From: Nephrocerus scutellatus
Taxonomy: Eukaryota; Arthropoda; Insecta; Diptera; Pipunculidae
Assembly (NCBI GenBank): GCA_947095585.1
Contig: OX352762.1
Span: 14,363,969-14,427,968 of the forward strand
Reading direction: 5' to 3'
DNA: 64,000 bases
Shown here: in pieces, positions 46,010 through 58,915 of the stretch
Numbering within the stretch: position 1 is the stretch's first letter
How the letters are laid out: every line of letters starts with the position of its first letter
Made by a program: the position numbers and the translations under genes
Notes under the pieces: model-generated
Databases searched by the model: none
What the model was told of the DNA's origin: nothing
Seen by the model: the letters and a program-made list of their open reading frames with translations, nothing else

Positions 46010-46579
46010 TTTTCAAGCGTTACACTGTTATTACTCTGTTGTACAAATTACTCTGTTGTTCGCTTTTGTTTATTTTATGCCTCGTTTTCTATAGTTATAT
46101 TTTATATGTATAAAACTACGTATGTATATAACTACAAATATAACTATATATATATATATACGAGTATATATATATATATTACTACGGCCACAGCTCCTAT
46201 GGAAATTCTGGGATCTGGTGAAATTTGTGGAACCAAGCCATTTCTCAAGCGATTCGTATGAGACTCGGAATGAATATGGGACTAAAAGATTTGTTTCTAT
46301 TGAAATTCTGGGATCTGGTTAATAGTGTCTGGAATTTTGGGTACTAAGCCATTTCTAAAGCGATATGTATGAACTCGGAATATAGGACTAAGATGCGACT
46401 CTAAGACTTGTTCCTATGGAAATTCTGGGATCTGGCCAATAGGGTCTGGAATTTTTTAGAGCTATGCCATTTCTCAAGCTATTCGTATGAAATTCGGTAT
46501 GTAGGAATGTAATTTAATCGTAATATCGGCCACAATGTCAAAAAAGTTTCACTTCAACCACGCGTAAAAGTTACACATA
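46010..46579. repeat. Family A, copy 2
   Basis: Same order as 1-757, but the 17-bp minisatellite has only about two units (46031-46060). A TA microsatellite (46140-46185) and three units of the ~115-bp GAAATTCTGGGATCTGG subrepeat follow. Confidence 0.85.
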
Positions 46580-46955
46580 CTCTTTTTGATTTTTTATATT
46601 CCGAGTATGACGCATGTCGCGTGTGGCGCGTGTGTTGGGTCGATTTTTTTTCGACTTTTTTGAGGTTCTTTTTAATAACCTTTCACACTATATAGAGAGT
46701 TGGGAGTATCTAAGTCCAAAATAGCATTTTTTATATTCCACGTATGATGCGTGTCACGTTTTGCATGTGGCACGTGTGATGGTTGGAAAGCGCGCCATTT
46801 TCTCGTTTTTTTGAGGTCTTTTTTAACCACCTTTCGCACGACCTGAAGGGCTGAAATTTTGTGAGCGGCTTAATGTATGAAGCACATTTTGATATCCTGC
46901 TTTAGACGCGTGTCGCGAGTCGCTTATGGCGCGTGTAAAGCGTAGAAAAAAGAAA
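46580..46955. repeat. Family C, copy 3 (right flank of family A)
   Basis: Units with TATTCCGAGTATGACGCATG, TCGCGTGTGGCGCGTGTG, TTTTTGAGGT and TTTCACACTATATAGAGAG. Together with 45748-46579 it forms a C-A-C composite. Confidence 0.85.
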
Positions 46956-48744
46956 ATTATTTTTTAATAGCTTCGACCTCAAAAACAGATATTTTGGCGA
47001 TTATTGCCAAATAATAAACGACTGTGTGGCGTGGTTCGATGCATATATAAAAGTTTGAACCCGGAAAACGAATTTTTTTTCCAATTCCAATTTAAAAAAA
47101 TGTCTGTGCAATTAATGAGAATTATCGAAAGTCCATGCGACCCTGGTCAGCCAATTGAAATAGAAAAAAATCATAATCTTCTATGTCACGGTAAAAGTTT
47201 CCAAAAGTTGGAGAACTATCTGCACCATTATTGTCAAGGAATGCTTTCATGGCATTTATAGAATGTAGGGCAACAACATCGCCTTCGCTCATACGGAACA
47301 TGAGATATGCAAATTTGCAAATAATCTACCCCTATCATAGCAAACTCTGGGCATCGCGCAAAGATATATGGTTTGCCGCTGAATTTCTGAATTTCACTTG
47401 TGTAACTTTCATCTATGTATTTAATTGTTGGAATTTTGGCGAAGAATTATATGGAATCAGGATCAGCTTAAAATGCAATAATTGTTCAAAATTCCACACA
47501 CACAGACACTAAGCGAGAAGCGACCAAACCGCAGATCGCTTCTGGAGTAACTATTCTCCATATATGCGCAGTTGTAGTTTTGTAATTCATTCTGTTCCTT
47601 AGAGGACAACTTACCAGAATTCTACGTAGTTACGACACGCTTTACTTTATGACATTTTCAAAACTTTCACCAAATCTGCAAGAGTTTTACAACAAATCTC
47701 GTCGAATCGAGAAACAAGTTGTTCGCTGGTCTGGTAGGTATTTTTTTAGAGTGCATTGCGGTTGTTCCATGTGGGGGGGGGGGGCCATACCATCCCATTG
47801 CAGTAAATGCCACAAATATGTTTATCATCCATGTTCACATCCCGAAATTATCTACGGAGTTCCAATTTTGGAATTCAGTTACACACACGAGGACATATCT
47901 TTGGTTCCATTTTGGCAATGAGTTTTGCATGGAATTCTCATTGGACGTAACTTCATTTCGTCACCGACGTTGTACAGAGTGACAGTTGTGTGATGAGACA
48001 AATGTTCTGCTGTTGTTTTTTGTCATTTGTGTTGCACCGTTCTTATACAGTGTCAACAGATGAATAGATCGCGCTGTTTTTGTTTGTGAAATGATCTGGC
48101 AGACAGGCACCTCCTGTGGGCAAAAAGTATAAAACAAATTGCCAACAAGTTGGCGCCTCTAGTATTGTCATACCAGCTCATCATGGTTTTGCTCGTACGC
48201 CGCCGCGACGTGCTTCATTTGCAAATGCAATGTCAAGCCACAATAATAAATTTCATCTGCTTGCAGAATGTTTAGTTGGTTGTTGGACTTGTTGGGAAAA
48301 GCGCTGCCGCCCATCAACGATGTTGCGGTGATCAATTTTGCGTCGTCGCGTCGTTATTGCTGACGGTTGTTGATTTGTTTTTGCGTATCTCCAATGTTGC
48401 TATTTAGATTTATGCTTCATCTTTAGGGAGGATTTAGCAAATACTTTGAAGTTGGTTCAAGGAACATTAGAGCATTTTGCTGTGCATTAACCCACTATGA
48501 ACCCACTATGAATATGAGAACACTATTCTTGATTTTGCCTATCGTTCGAAGGCGTGAAGATGCAGATTTATTCAGTGGTTAATTCATAGGCTTATAGTTA
48601 TATTTTTTTCATTAAGACCTCCTGAGGTGGCTGGCAACATATAGTCACAGTCATTGTATGAGACCATGTCGACTGACTAACTATCAATTGGAAGGTTATA
48701 ATTTGTATAGGTCGTTCTAACAAGACGTCGCCACATTCATGCCA
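46956..48744. other. Intergenic stretch, no gene recognised
   Basis: Frames of 85-93 codons at 47004-47982 overlap in different frames and lack recognisable motifs. A run of 12 G lies at about 47771-47782. Confidence 0.35.
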
Positions 48745-49232
48745 CACAGCTGTCCAAAAAGAATCGAGTTATTACGCCGAAAGCCGTTCACCGCTCGTTT
48801 TTTTGGACCGTGGCATCAAGATAAATGCTCAAATTTATCGGGATCATGTGTTGGAGGGAGCGTTGAAACCTTGGGCACAAAAACATTTCGGCCGCATAGC
48901 GTGGACATTTTTAACAGGACTCAGCGCCGAGTCATAAAGCGCGCGTCAATCAAGATTGGCTGAGAAACAACGTTCCGCGGTTCATTTCCACTGTCCAATG
49001 GCCACCAAATTCACCGGATGAAAATCTGCTAGATTTCTCGGTTTGGGGTATTTTAAAGAGAAAGGGTGGGACAAAAAAATACCAAAGTGTCGATCATATC
49101 AAGCAAGCGCTTCGCCGGGAATGGGCCAAAATACCGCAGAGCCACTTTCGTGCTGCATGCAATAGCTTTGTCGGCCGTTTGAAGACCATAATCGCGGCTA
49201 AGGGTAGCCAAATCGAAAACTGCTAATGCAAA
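48745..49232 (+). pseudogene. DD37D mariner (maT-like) transposase fragment
   Basis: Frames read VFLDRGIKINAQIYRDHVLE and KPWAQKHFGRIAWTF. A QDSAPSHKARVNQDWLRNNV segment follows, holding the second catalytic Asp, with the preceding Gln codon turned into TAA. Then come WPPNSPDENLLDFSVWG and KYQSVDHIKQALRREWAKIP, ending IENC and a stop at 49230. The spacing from the second to the third Asp (LLD) counts 37 residues, the DD37D signature of maT-type mariners. The first Asp and the DNA-binding domain are missing, and at least one frameshift is present, so it is inactive. Confidence 0.85.
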
Positions 49233-49319
49233 TCGAAAATCTAAATATTTGCGAACCAGGTTTATTTTAATTCAATAAAAGTCATCAAAAATAAAAATTC
49301 TGTGGCGTTTTATTTTGGT

Positions 49320-51610
49320 AACACTTCGTGTCAGTCACCCGTATTACAGGTGTCATGCAAGATATCATGTGCTCGGGGTGGCGTTTTTAGTTAGCAAAAG
49401 AATGAAAGCCACCGTTATCGGCATTAAAGCAATAAATGATCGGCTATGCACTCTACGCGTGCGGGGCGAATTTAAAAACATAAGCCTCATAAACGTTCAC
49501 GCACCTACAGAGGATTCCCCATATGAGGAAAAACAAGAATTCTTTGAAACAGTCGAGCGGGAAATCCATGCCTACGTTCAGAATGATGTAAAAATCATTC
49601 TGGGGTATATGAATGCTAAAATAAGTAGGGAGCCAGTATTCAAGCAGTACATTGGCACCCATAGCTTACACGAGAATACTTATGACAATGGACAACGAGT
49701 CATATAGATGGCCGCAAGCAATAATTTGATCGTTGCGAGTACAAGGTTTACGCGTAAAAATATCAACAAAGCCACCTGGGTATCTCCTGATGGAGCCACT
49801 CGCAACCAGATAGACCAATACTTTGTTGGTATAGCTTGATGGTATGCCGGTACGAAAGACTGCATCCGCGACTCAGATTCTTGTCAACACGGCTGCCATT
49901 CGCAACGGAGAGACCAGAAACACTAACGGTCAAGAGATAGGACTCGCCCAAAATGTAGGGAGAGTATGTCCTGGGGCTGAGATGTCAGGCGTAGAAGAAA
50001 AATGGACACGCCTTAAAAATGTTGTCATTAGTCAGTCAGCAGTTCCATCTTAGGAACGTAAGAATGTTGCGTACCGAGCAATGCAACAATCTCATAGAAA
50101 GCGGCCACGCGGAGATGAATATAAAGACCTCAGAATATATGTACAAGCAGTTCACCGGCGAAAGAAAGCAGCCTGGGTTAAGAATCTCGTCCATGAACTA
50201 GAACTGTACAGAGAACGAGGACCGCACCAGATGCGGAAGTTCTACCAAACCGTCCGCGGTGTGACGCAATATACATTATACACCGCGTTGAACATACTAC
50301 AAAGACAAAGAGGGTAATCTGGTAGCCAATCTCAAAAGCAGCTTAGAGCGATTGAAATAAACAACTTGTTGCTTAATGGCTAGCTAACTGAGGAATTGGA
50401 GGCTTCACCAATGACAGAAGACCACACAATGCTGCCGCCACCAAGCATAGACGAAGTTAGTAGAGCGATAAATCGGCTCATAATAAGGCCCAGAGATCTG
50501 ATGGGATCCAAGCGGAACTGTTGAAAATAGGAGGCCCCACATTATACCAAGCAATTCATGAAATAATAGTACAAGTACGGGAGGAAGAAGCTTATCCAGA
50601 TGACTGACGAAGAGGCATCCTGTGCCCCATACATAAGAGAGGAGATATCACAACGCCCATTCAACATCTATAACGGACAGACTGGCCTGCGTTCTCTTCA
50701 ACCTGGCGTTGGAGAAAGTGATCCGAGACTATGACGTAACGGCGATAGGAACAATCCTCTATAAGTCCATTCAGATACTTGCTTACGCAGACGATATTGA
50801 CATCGTTGATAGAAATCCAAGAGCTGTACAGGAAGCTTTGATCCAGAAATCTGAGCCTGCACATAAATGAGAACAAAACAAGTTGTCATGGTGGCTACGT
50901 CTGTGAGTAGAAGATTCAACATTGGTCCATCAATTTAAATAGTCGAGCGCGTATTTGAAGAAGTGCAATCCTTTAACTATCTCCGGTCAACTGTAGCACC
51001 CGATAGCAGAATGGACCCGGAAATACGCGCAGGGTTTCCTAAAACCAACAAAGCCTACTATAGTCTGTCATCATTTTCATTTGGCTCTACAATCGGGGTC
51101 CGGTCCTGGCCTCCGGATAGTCTGTCAAGACTCTTCAAATCTACAAACTTTACCATAACATCTAAGCTGCTCGTATGTAAGACAATGATCATAACAGTAC
51201 TTACATATGGATCAGAGACTTGGGTGCATTCTGACCTCTTGGGCGCGTTCGAGAGAAAAGTCTTACGGAGAATTGTTGGCTCCGTATGTGAAGAAGGACA
51301 ATTCGGGAGACTCTATAATGATGAGATCTACGAGCGTTACCGCGATGTCAACATCGTGAAGAGAATTAAGCTCGGTAGGCTCTGGTGGGCAGGACAACTA
51401 GCTCGACTGACCGAAGAGGATCCTGTTCGAAAAGTAATTTGCGGTAGGATTTACGGCTAAGTCTACGTTGAAAGGATGACAAAGACCATGAGGCCCAGGG
51501 TTTAGGGATGCAAAACTGGATGATATCGGCTCAAAATCGCGACCGGTGGAGAGACTTTTTGCGGCAGGCCGGGACCGGACCTCGGTTGTATAGCCAAATA
51601 TGATGAAGAT
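49320..51610 (+). pseudogene. RTE-like LINE, endonuclease to C-terminus, broken
   Basis: The endonuclease (49350-49710) has HVLGVAFLVSKR, LRVRGEFKNISLINVHAPTE and GYMNAKISREPVF (usual GDMNAK with D to Y), then GTHSLHENTYDNGQRVI. The linker ARNVRMLRTEQCNNLIESGH-like text is near 50050. RT frames include LYKSIQILAYADDIDIVDRN (50758-50815, YADD intact). The C-terminal part (50963-51460) reads LLVCKTMIITVLTYGSETW, ERKVLRRIVGSVCEEGQFGR and IKLGRLWWAGQLARL. A last GCKNWMISAQNRDRWRDFL-like segment and a GATGAAGATGAT tail close it near 51610. Multiple frameshifts. It abuts the mariner fragment upstream. Confidence 0.85.
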
Positions 51611-51769
51611 GATATTTTATGTGAAGTTTTATTTCACGTTTTTTAGAATTATATTTTTTTTAATAATTGATGAACCTAATAATTTAAAAAAGTTTAAGTA
51701 CATACTATGTTAAATAAAATTTTGTTTTATATTTTAATAGAATACCTAATTAGTTCATTATCGCTTGTG

Positions 51770-51855
51770 GGTACGGCGTAATAGAAAGTGTTGTCATCAG
51801 AGAAACAAATGTGTGCAACGAACAAAGCGGACGCTCTCTGTGTTGTTTGGTAATA
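51770..51855. repeat. Family B, copy 5, end fragment
   Basis: AATAGAAAGTGTTGTCATCA, ACAAATGTGTGCAACG and TTGGTAATATAGAGAATTTA match the end of copies 2 and 3. Confidence 0.65.
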
Positions 51856-53279
51856 TAGAGAATTTAAAAATAAAATTAGTTTGCCTTCAATAATCAATCA
51901 AAGATTACTCAAAGATGCAGCAGTAGCCAAGCTTCGATTCAATCCACTTGTTTGGAATTAAAATTTTTGAATTCACAAAATGCTTTGCGTGTTTGTTGTC
52001 AATTATCATTGCCATCAGCATCCGGTAGTCTGCTGAAGTACCGTCTCTGATATAAAATATTCAGAGGTATAAACACACGCACAATCATACACAATCATCT
52101 GATCTGAGTGCCCGATCGCGTGTGTACGATTTTCGGCAGGTGTGGTTTTTTGGTAATTGCATTGTATTCGATTTTCATTTTGACTAGTTGGCTTTTATAG
52201 TAGCGTGCTTCCATCATCACTGGAACTTAAGTTGAAAATCTATCTTAATTCATGTCTAGGAATTTATCTCAACAACACCTTGTAATAGATGGATTACACT
52301 CTGCCTAAATAACGATGTAAATCGCATTTTGATATTAGGTTTGCCTTTGAGTTTTAGACATTGAGGCTTGAATGGCCCGTATTTTAGGGAAATTATGTTG
52401 TTCTTTTAATTGAGACTACTTTCTGTTTGTCACAATATTTGTAACATTTAAAATTTTTTGTCTCTCCTTCGACTATAATAACACAGAAAGACATAAATTT
52501 GGTAAAAATTCACCTCATCTTATCGCTTACTAAGGCACTCCCTGTTTAAACTATTCTGATTCTGACATGAGGATGATACATTTATTTCTACCCATTTAGG
52601 TGTATTTACCGAAAATGGCTCGCCTCTGAAAATAAAAATAAAAAATAAAAAACTGGGTGTAGTGTATTTGTTGTACTTCGATTTTAATTAGATTTCACCT
52701 GAACCAGTAAGAGTCGAAAATTACGAATCATCAAATAATACTTTCTTGTGGGATGCTGATGGTACTCGTAATGTGATGCATATCTTTCCAATTTGGTTTT
52801 ATTTTCTCCTAATGTCGTTCTTTCTTTCTTCTTTAGGGCTATAATTATTATCTAGAAATATCCATCGTGGAACTTTGAATTGTTATATATCTAACCTGTA
52901 CATTAGATGGACTTTGGCGTTTTAGTATTTTTGTAAAAAGTTAATTTGCTTTTAAACAGGTTAATGCTCTAATCATGGGCAATTTGCTCCAAATCAACTT
53001 TCACTATTCGTAATGTTTTATAGCACTACAGTAATCACGGAGCAGAGATATAATTAAATTCTCTTGGTAAGTTATTCAACCCTGTCTGTGTCTACACAGC
53101 AATAGTTTGAGTAGTTGTGAGTTGTGACCTATTTCCGATGAAAATTTAGTGATGGAATAAAAGTAGCCTTCTTCTGTCATTCATATTCCTGATGAATAGT
53201 TGAAGAAAGAAACTTTAAACGCTTTAGAACTATATGCATTCGCTTCTCAGAGAATTCTTTATACGAACTGGTAAGATTT
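51856..53279. other. Intergenic stretch, no gene recognised
   Basis: No frame or repeat could be supported. Confidence 0.4.
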
Positions 53280-55326
53280 GCTTCTTCTTCTTATGTCCTA
53301 TATCCCCTTGTTGGTCCTAGGGCCTCTACTACGCCTACGCGCCATCGCGTGCGGTTCCTGGCAATTAGCATCAGCTCTCTCCAACTCTTCCCCAATTGCC
53401 GTGACTCCTCCTCAAGTGTTCTGCGCCATGTATTTCTCAGACGATCCGTTCTTCTACCATCCTAAGATAACGGATTCCATTGCATTGCGTAGTTTACTAT
53501 GGAACTGTTGCCTTTTCGGAGTGTATGACCAATCCACATCCACTTGCGTCGTTGGATGTTTGTGCCTATTGGTTCCTGACCCGTTCTCTGATAAAGATGT
53601 TCGGTAGAGATACAGTTAGGCCAGAAACCCTTAAGATGTTCTGTAGGCACTTATTTACGAACGTTTGTAATCTTTTTGTGATAGTAGTGGTCACCTTCCA
53701 AGTGCTGCACCCATATAATAGTACAGATTGAACATTTGAACAGAACAGTCGCAGCTTGGTGTTTAAGCTGATCGCCTTGCTTCGCCATATCATGGACATC
53801 ATTCCAAATGCCGATTCGGTTGACAATGTCCTGTTCGGTTACACCTTCGGTCGAGACAATACTCCCAAGATATTGGAAACACTCTACTCTCTCTACCGGT
53901 TGTCCATCAATGTTAACTTGAGTTACTGAGTTAGTGCCGAGGTTGCTGATTTTGGTTTTGGCAGAATTAATCTTCAAACCCGCAATATTTGCCTCCCTTT
54001 CCACATTTTTTGTCATGTGGTGCAGCTCCATAATTCTGTGTGAGAGTAAACAAACGTCGTCAGCGTAGTCCAGATGTTTGAGTCCAAAAAATTCCTCCGT
54101 TTTCAGTAGATAAAGCTAATAACCAACAAAAAAAGTAACGGCAATAGAATACAACCTTGTCGTACCCCACTTAGGAACTCGAATTCCTCTGACAGCTTTC
54201 CTCTATGCAGTACATTTAGAGCCATCATAGGTTACTTTAATAATAGCTATTATTTTGTCGGGTATACCTCTGCTGCGCAAGGCGAGTCAGATAAACTGTC
54301 TGTTGGCACTGTCAAACGTATTCTCAAAATCGATGAAGAGCAGGTGTAGTGGTGACCGGAATTCAACGAACTATTCAATAATGATTCGCATGGTAATGAT
54401 GTAGTCGACTATTAAAGTAAAGTACTACTTTGGCTTTTACCTTTTCAATTGCAGGAAGAACGCAAATGCCTCTCCAGTTTTCGCACTCCATAAGACTACC
54501 TATTTTAGGGAGCTTGACAATCATTCCCTTCTTCCACTCGTCAGCGGAACTTTCTACCTCCCAAGCTCTCTCTACAAGAGGATATTAAAGCTTTGCTGAT
54601 GTCGTTGGAGCGGCACGCAGAAGCTCTTCGGATATCCCATATTGTCCTACCGACTTGTGGTTTTTTAACTGGAAGTTGAGGTGCGAATTCGGGAAATTGT
54701 TACTTTCGACAGCTCCGTTTGATTTGGGTGCATATCGTTGGCGAATACACGGTGAAGGACCGTAGCGAAATACTCCTTCCATAGCTTGAGCTGATCCTTA
54801 TCTGATACGAGTACGACACCATCTAGGCCTTTCACCGGATGTTGGCTAGAGCGGTGACAACCTGTCATCTCTTTTGTGTTTCATTAAACAGTTCTGTTAT
54901 CGCACCTGCTCGCTGCTTCCTCTGCTTCTGAGGTCAGGTTGTTAGTATAATTACGTTTGTAATATCTTACACTACGCTGCACTTCTCTCATTTTTCTTCG
55001 ATACAGGGACTCTAGCCGCAGGGGTATCTACAATACGTGCTTTATGTAGCTTACGTTCTTCAATCCGTCTCCAGGTATCCTCGGTAAGCCACGTGCTGTG
55101 CCTTGCCTGGCTTCTACCAGCAATAATTTCCGCCCCAGATGTGAAAACAGTTTTCGAAGCTTTGTAATTTTGGTTGTCGGCAGTGAGCTGTTGATTGCCT
55201 CCACTCCTTGCAATAACTTTGACGTACTGAGGGAATCTTTAGCCGGTCGATGTTATACCTAGGCATTCGGATGATATTGCAGAGTCTTTGAACTGATGCA
55301 GTACGTAACTTGACAGTAGCTACCAT
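53280..55326 (-). pseudogene. LINE copy 3 of the 'IGHTLR' type, 5'-truncated
   Basis: Minus reads MPRYNIDRLKIPS (near 55260), RT N-terminal text, LKHLDYADDVCLLSH (54094-54050, YADD intact), LKINSAKTKISNLGTNSVTQ and VECFQYLGSIVSTEGVTEQD (53960-53830). These are followed by LLYGCSTWKVTTTITKRLQT and RRKWMWIGHTLRKGNSS (about 53550-53500). It ends near 53280 with a GAAGAAGAAG microsatellite. No endonuclease remains. It keeps the ~415-bp RT core that the copy at 39773 lost and so serves as reference for that deletion. Confidence 0.87.
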
Positions 55327-57084
55327 AAGGTTTAATGATTTTTATGCATACTCTTTACTTGTGTTTTTTATATGCTGTGCACTGACTATGACATCAATCT
55401 GTTATTGATTTTTTTAAATCCTTGCAAAAAATGTACTGGCTTATAAATAATTTCGTTAAAGGAATATGTACAACAATCTGTTACCAACACACATCATACA
55501 CCCACAACTCTGATAATTTATAGTACCTTCCCAGCTACAACCTGCTAGCTCAATTTTTCACTAACCGCATGTTAAACATTTGTTATCCATGTTTTATTAT
55601 ACACCGATATTTATTTGCGGCGATGAAATCCACTTAAAAGCAAAACAAAATCGTTTATCTGTGTCAATTTAAAAAAAAAAGTGGGAAGTGGGAAATGGGA
55701 AATGGGCATTAACAAGTGTACATATACACTTAACCTTAGTGGAAAATTTCAAAACAAATCGTAACTTAAAAAAGTTCCTTGTGTGCTTTTAAGGAAATGC
55801 TCCAGCTTTATGGTAGATATTTTATATGGAATAACGACTTGAAGTGGTGATGCTGATGCTCTTTGATTAATGATCGCCGAGCAGCATGACGTGGAGAGCA
55901 GCACTCCTGTTGTAGTTGAGTCTATCACGTTGGGAAATCAATTTGATTTCGTCTTTTGTTGGTTGTTCGTCAATCTAAATGCGTAGTGATTTTCCGCGTT
56001 TGCTGTCCGCCCAATGCGTCGGCGACACACTCACTCACATCGGCCGCACCACTGACACGAACATCAATAATTAATTCAACAATGAGGCAAATAATTTTTG
56101 TTTAGCTTCTATGGAAGCCGAATTGGAGTCACACGCATTATTGTTCGCCTACTAATGATATTTTTCCTTTTAATTTACTTTGATGAATTCCACAGAGAAG
56201 GAAAACGTTTGTTCATTCGATTAGCATGAACACGCATAGGCACTTTAGGGAACAACCAGACAGTCAGCCAGTGGTTGTCTACTAATATATATTCATTTGT
56301 TATCAAGGGAAGGTTCTGTCTGTCTATGTGATGTGTTCTATGACAACCTCCATCATGGTCCATCTAATTTATAAGAGAATACCAGCGTAAAATCTCGTTC
56401 TGCTGAATGCTGATGAACCACACGGGACACTCAGAATTTACGACCAACATAATTTTTCCATTTTCCTATGAAATGGCTACAAATGCCGCGCTTTTCCATT
56501 TTTAGTAGCACCTATAAGTTGCGAGCATATTTCACTTAATGGTGACTTTTTCCTCCTGCGCCCTCATCAACTCTAAATATTACAACGATGTGCTTTTGGC
56601 AACTTTGATTTTTCACTTTTCGCATTTCTTGCAAGTTTCATCCTTTGCCCAGCTTGAAATCATCCACAACCGTCATACAGCACTGCTGGGATGAGGAATG
56701 GCATCTCTTTAAAAGGCCTTCAAAAAATTTTACTCAATCCTGACGCTCGAAAAAGTTGTCTGAAGCTTATGGCCAAGATAATTGATTTTTTGTTGCATTT
56801 TAAAACTTTCTCGAAGTCAAATTCTTTAATGGAAACAACGCAGACTGAGGCCGTGTTTCATAATATGTCTCAGATGGTCTTAAACTAAAAAGTTTTTCGT
56901 TTTCTTCTCTTGCTTCTTCTCGAAGTTGAATATACTAAAGTGCAAATCTTATGGATGAGTTCAGGCTTTGTTCAATTGATGACAGGAGTTTGATTTTAAC
57001 GATAAATTCCTTTAGCATTTATTTTAATATTAGTGAGTTCCGTCAAAAATAAAGGAATTAACATTTTTTGCTTTAGTTCTAATT
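55327..57084. other. Intergenic stretch, no gene recognised
   Basis: Non-repetitive within the window. A 65-codon frame at 56691-56888 has no motif. Nothing else could be supported. Confidence 0.4.
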
Positions 57085-57345
57085 ATAATAATAATTACAT
57101 TTGGCGCGAGAGACCGATGCGGTCCAAGGCCTATAGCTTTTCGCGACCAAGCTACAATATAATGCCGTATCCGAAAGGTCGGACGTTTATTAGACTTTCG
57201 CGAGAGGTGGGACGTGAAATTTTTTTTTTGGTATTTCTTGCATTCGAACCTCGAACTTGCTGCTCGGAAGTCCAACGCACTATCCACAAGAGCCAACTCG
57301 GAGTAGCATGCCGGACCCAAGCCGGGTAAATTAGGTGGGTATGAA
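57085..57345 (-). mobile_element. tRNA-derived SINE with fuller head
   Basis: On minus the head reads TTGGCTCTTGTGGATAGTGC (A-box-like) and GTTCGAGGTTCGAATGC (B-box-like), with tRNA-like GTTGGACTTCCGAGCAGC between them. The body TTGGACCGCATCGGTCTCTC and an ATT-rich tail match the SINE at 25401-25654. This copy shows the complete tRNA-like promoter that the 25-kb copy has shortened. It is not a real tRNA gene because the acceptor stem is missing. Confidence 0.75.
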
Positions 57346-58599
57346 GGAACAACTTGTCCTATACTTAGAAACAAAGATGGAACAGCATACGCCAATGGAT
57401 GCATGGCTAAGAGTTTGCTTAGTCGATAGTAAGAGGACTCTGAATACTTGGCGACCTGCGGTGTCAACTGGTTTTCCATTGGCTCTATGATATGAAATGA
57501 TTTAAATATAAGTCTGCTAGTTATGGTCCTTTGGTAGGTTTCGTGTGATCGTATTAGCAGTGTTGTGAGCAATTTCAAGAATACTTCGCTTGTTCACTGG
57601 AACAGAGTGGTCTATGTCCAGTGTTCTGAGCAGTGGCAAGGATACTACGCTTGTTCACTGGAACAGAGTGGTCTATGTCCCGTGTTCTGAGCAGTGGCAA
57701 GGATACTTCGCTTAGTCAGGGTGCTAACGAATTCGTCTAAATTCCAGAAGGAAGAGACCGTTTTCTGTATTTCTGCCTCCTTTTATACCAGCAGAATAGT
57801 TTCAGTTGTAATTACTGCTTTTGTAGAAACCGTAAGAACCCCAGGTTTGCTTCATTCCCACGGTTTGTCCAAAATTACGTTATGTCCGTTGTTGCTATGC
57901 AGCAGCTTTGCATTTTATTTCCGCTTGCTTTTTTGTTGCCTTTACATGTAATAGTCTGTATTTGTATTGTTTTTGTTACGTGCGCATATGTTGGCAAGCC
58001 CCCTTGTTTTATTGTTGTTTGGAGATTGCAATTTTTCATCAACCGTCCACAGTTCATTGGTCATTGCACATCAGCTATTTGTTGACCGATCCATGATCGC
58101 ATATTGGTTGTCTTTGCAGCAAGGTTCGGTTACTGTCTGTGCTCCCGGATGTGTTTTGTTGTTTCATGTCGTAGTGGGCGGGACTTGCTGTTGTGAGTTT
58201 GTCATTTATATGCTACTGCTGTTGCTCTAAGACGGAGGGGGTACCTGTTCATTGCATTTAGTCGCATTTCTTTTCGTGTAAATGCCGTCGACTTTTGGGT
58301 GCTGTTGCCATCGGCCATGTTTTGGGTGATATCCTTGATATCCGATGGTGTACCAAAGAATTGGAATAATGCTTTAAAAAATTTGTGTGGGAGAAATTTG
58401 TACCACGCCTTCACGAATTTGTTCCTCACACCACAAAAGATTTTCTAATTAGGATCATCTTCAATCTTACGAGCTAGGTCTAGTAAGTAAGTACTAGCAT
58501 TGTCTTATGCATTAGCAGCTTAGATTATGATTAAAGTTCAGAACATAAAAAGTCTTAACAGACTGGCCTTTGTTCGGTTCAAGCAACCGTGCGCGTTTT
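57346..58599. other. Mostly unassigned; contains a 61-bp tandem repeat
   Basis: No gene recognised. Overlapping frames of 60-87 codons at 57694-58230 lack motifs. Confidence 0.35.
57558..57716. repeat. 61-bp tandem repeat, about 2.6 units
   Basis: GCTTGTTCACTGG at about 57588 recurs at about 57649, with TCTATGTCC, GTGTTCTGAGCAGTGGCAAG and GATACTTCGCTT repeated in phase. Confidence 0.85.
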
Positions 58600-58915
58600 T
58601 CGGCTTCCGTACTGATGTCGGCTGATAGAAGAAGCCTGAGTTATAAAGGATTGCATTGCTTCAAATCGGAACTCCACTATCTTTATTGAGAAACCGATTT
58701 TGGATATTCTGCTATGTACTTGGCTTTGCAGCCCGGTCGAATTTAATGAATCAATGTTTTCAATGCATCTGATTATGCCAGTATCTAAATAGACTTATAG
58801 AGGCGCGTTTCCTCTCTATTACACCCGTGTCTCGGATGACTTTCTCCCACATTGAAGTAGATGCAGGCCAATTCATCCCATTTTGAAAGCTCTTTACATA
58901 ATACAAGTGTGCCGC
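58600..58915 (-). pseudogene. Possible RTE-like LINE scrap
   Basis: Minus text such as GMNWPASTSMWEKVIRDTGV and a following YKSI-like segment resembles the EKVIRD...YKSIQILAYADD region of the element at 49320. It is very degraded. Confidence 0.45.

Noticed and set aside
47004..47982. Cluster of 85-93-codon plus frames with a Cys/His-rich piece
   Set aside because: They overlap in different frames, include a G homopolymer and match no family.
57220..57330. tRNA gene on the minus strand
   Set aside because: A- and B-box-like parts are present, but the acceptor stem is not, and the same sequence continues into a dispersed SINE body.
57030..57578. 182-codon minus-strand frame
   Set aside because: It runs through the SINE and its ATT tail (the run of Ile) and has no conserved feature.
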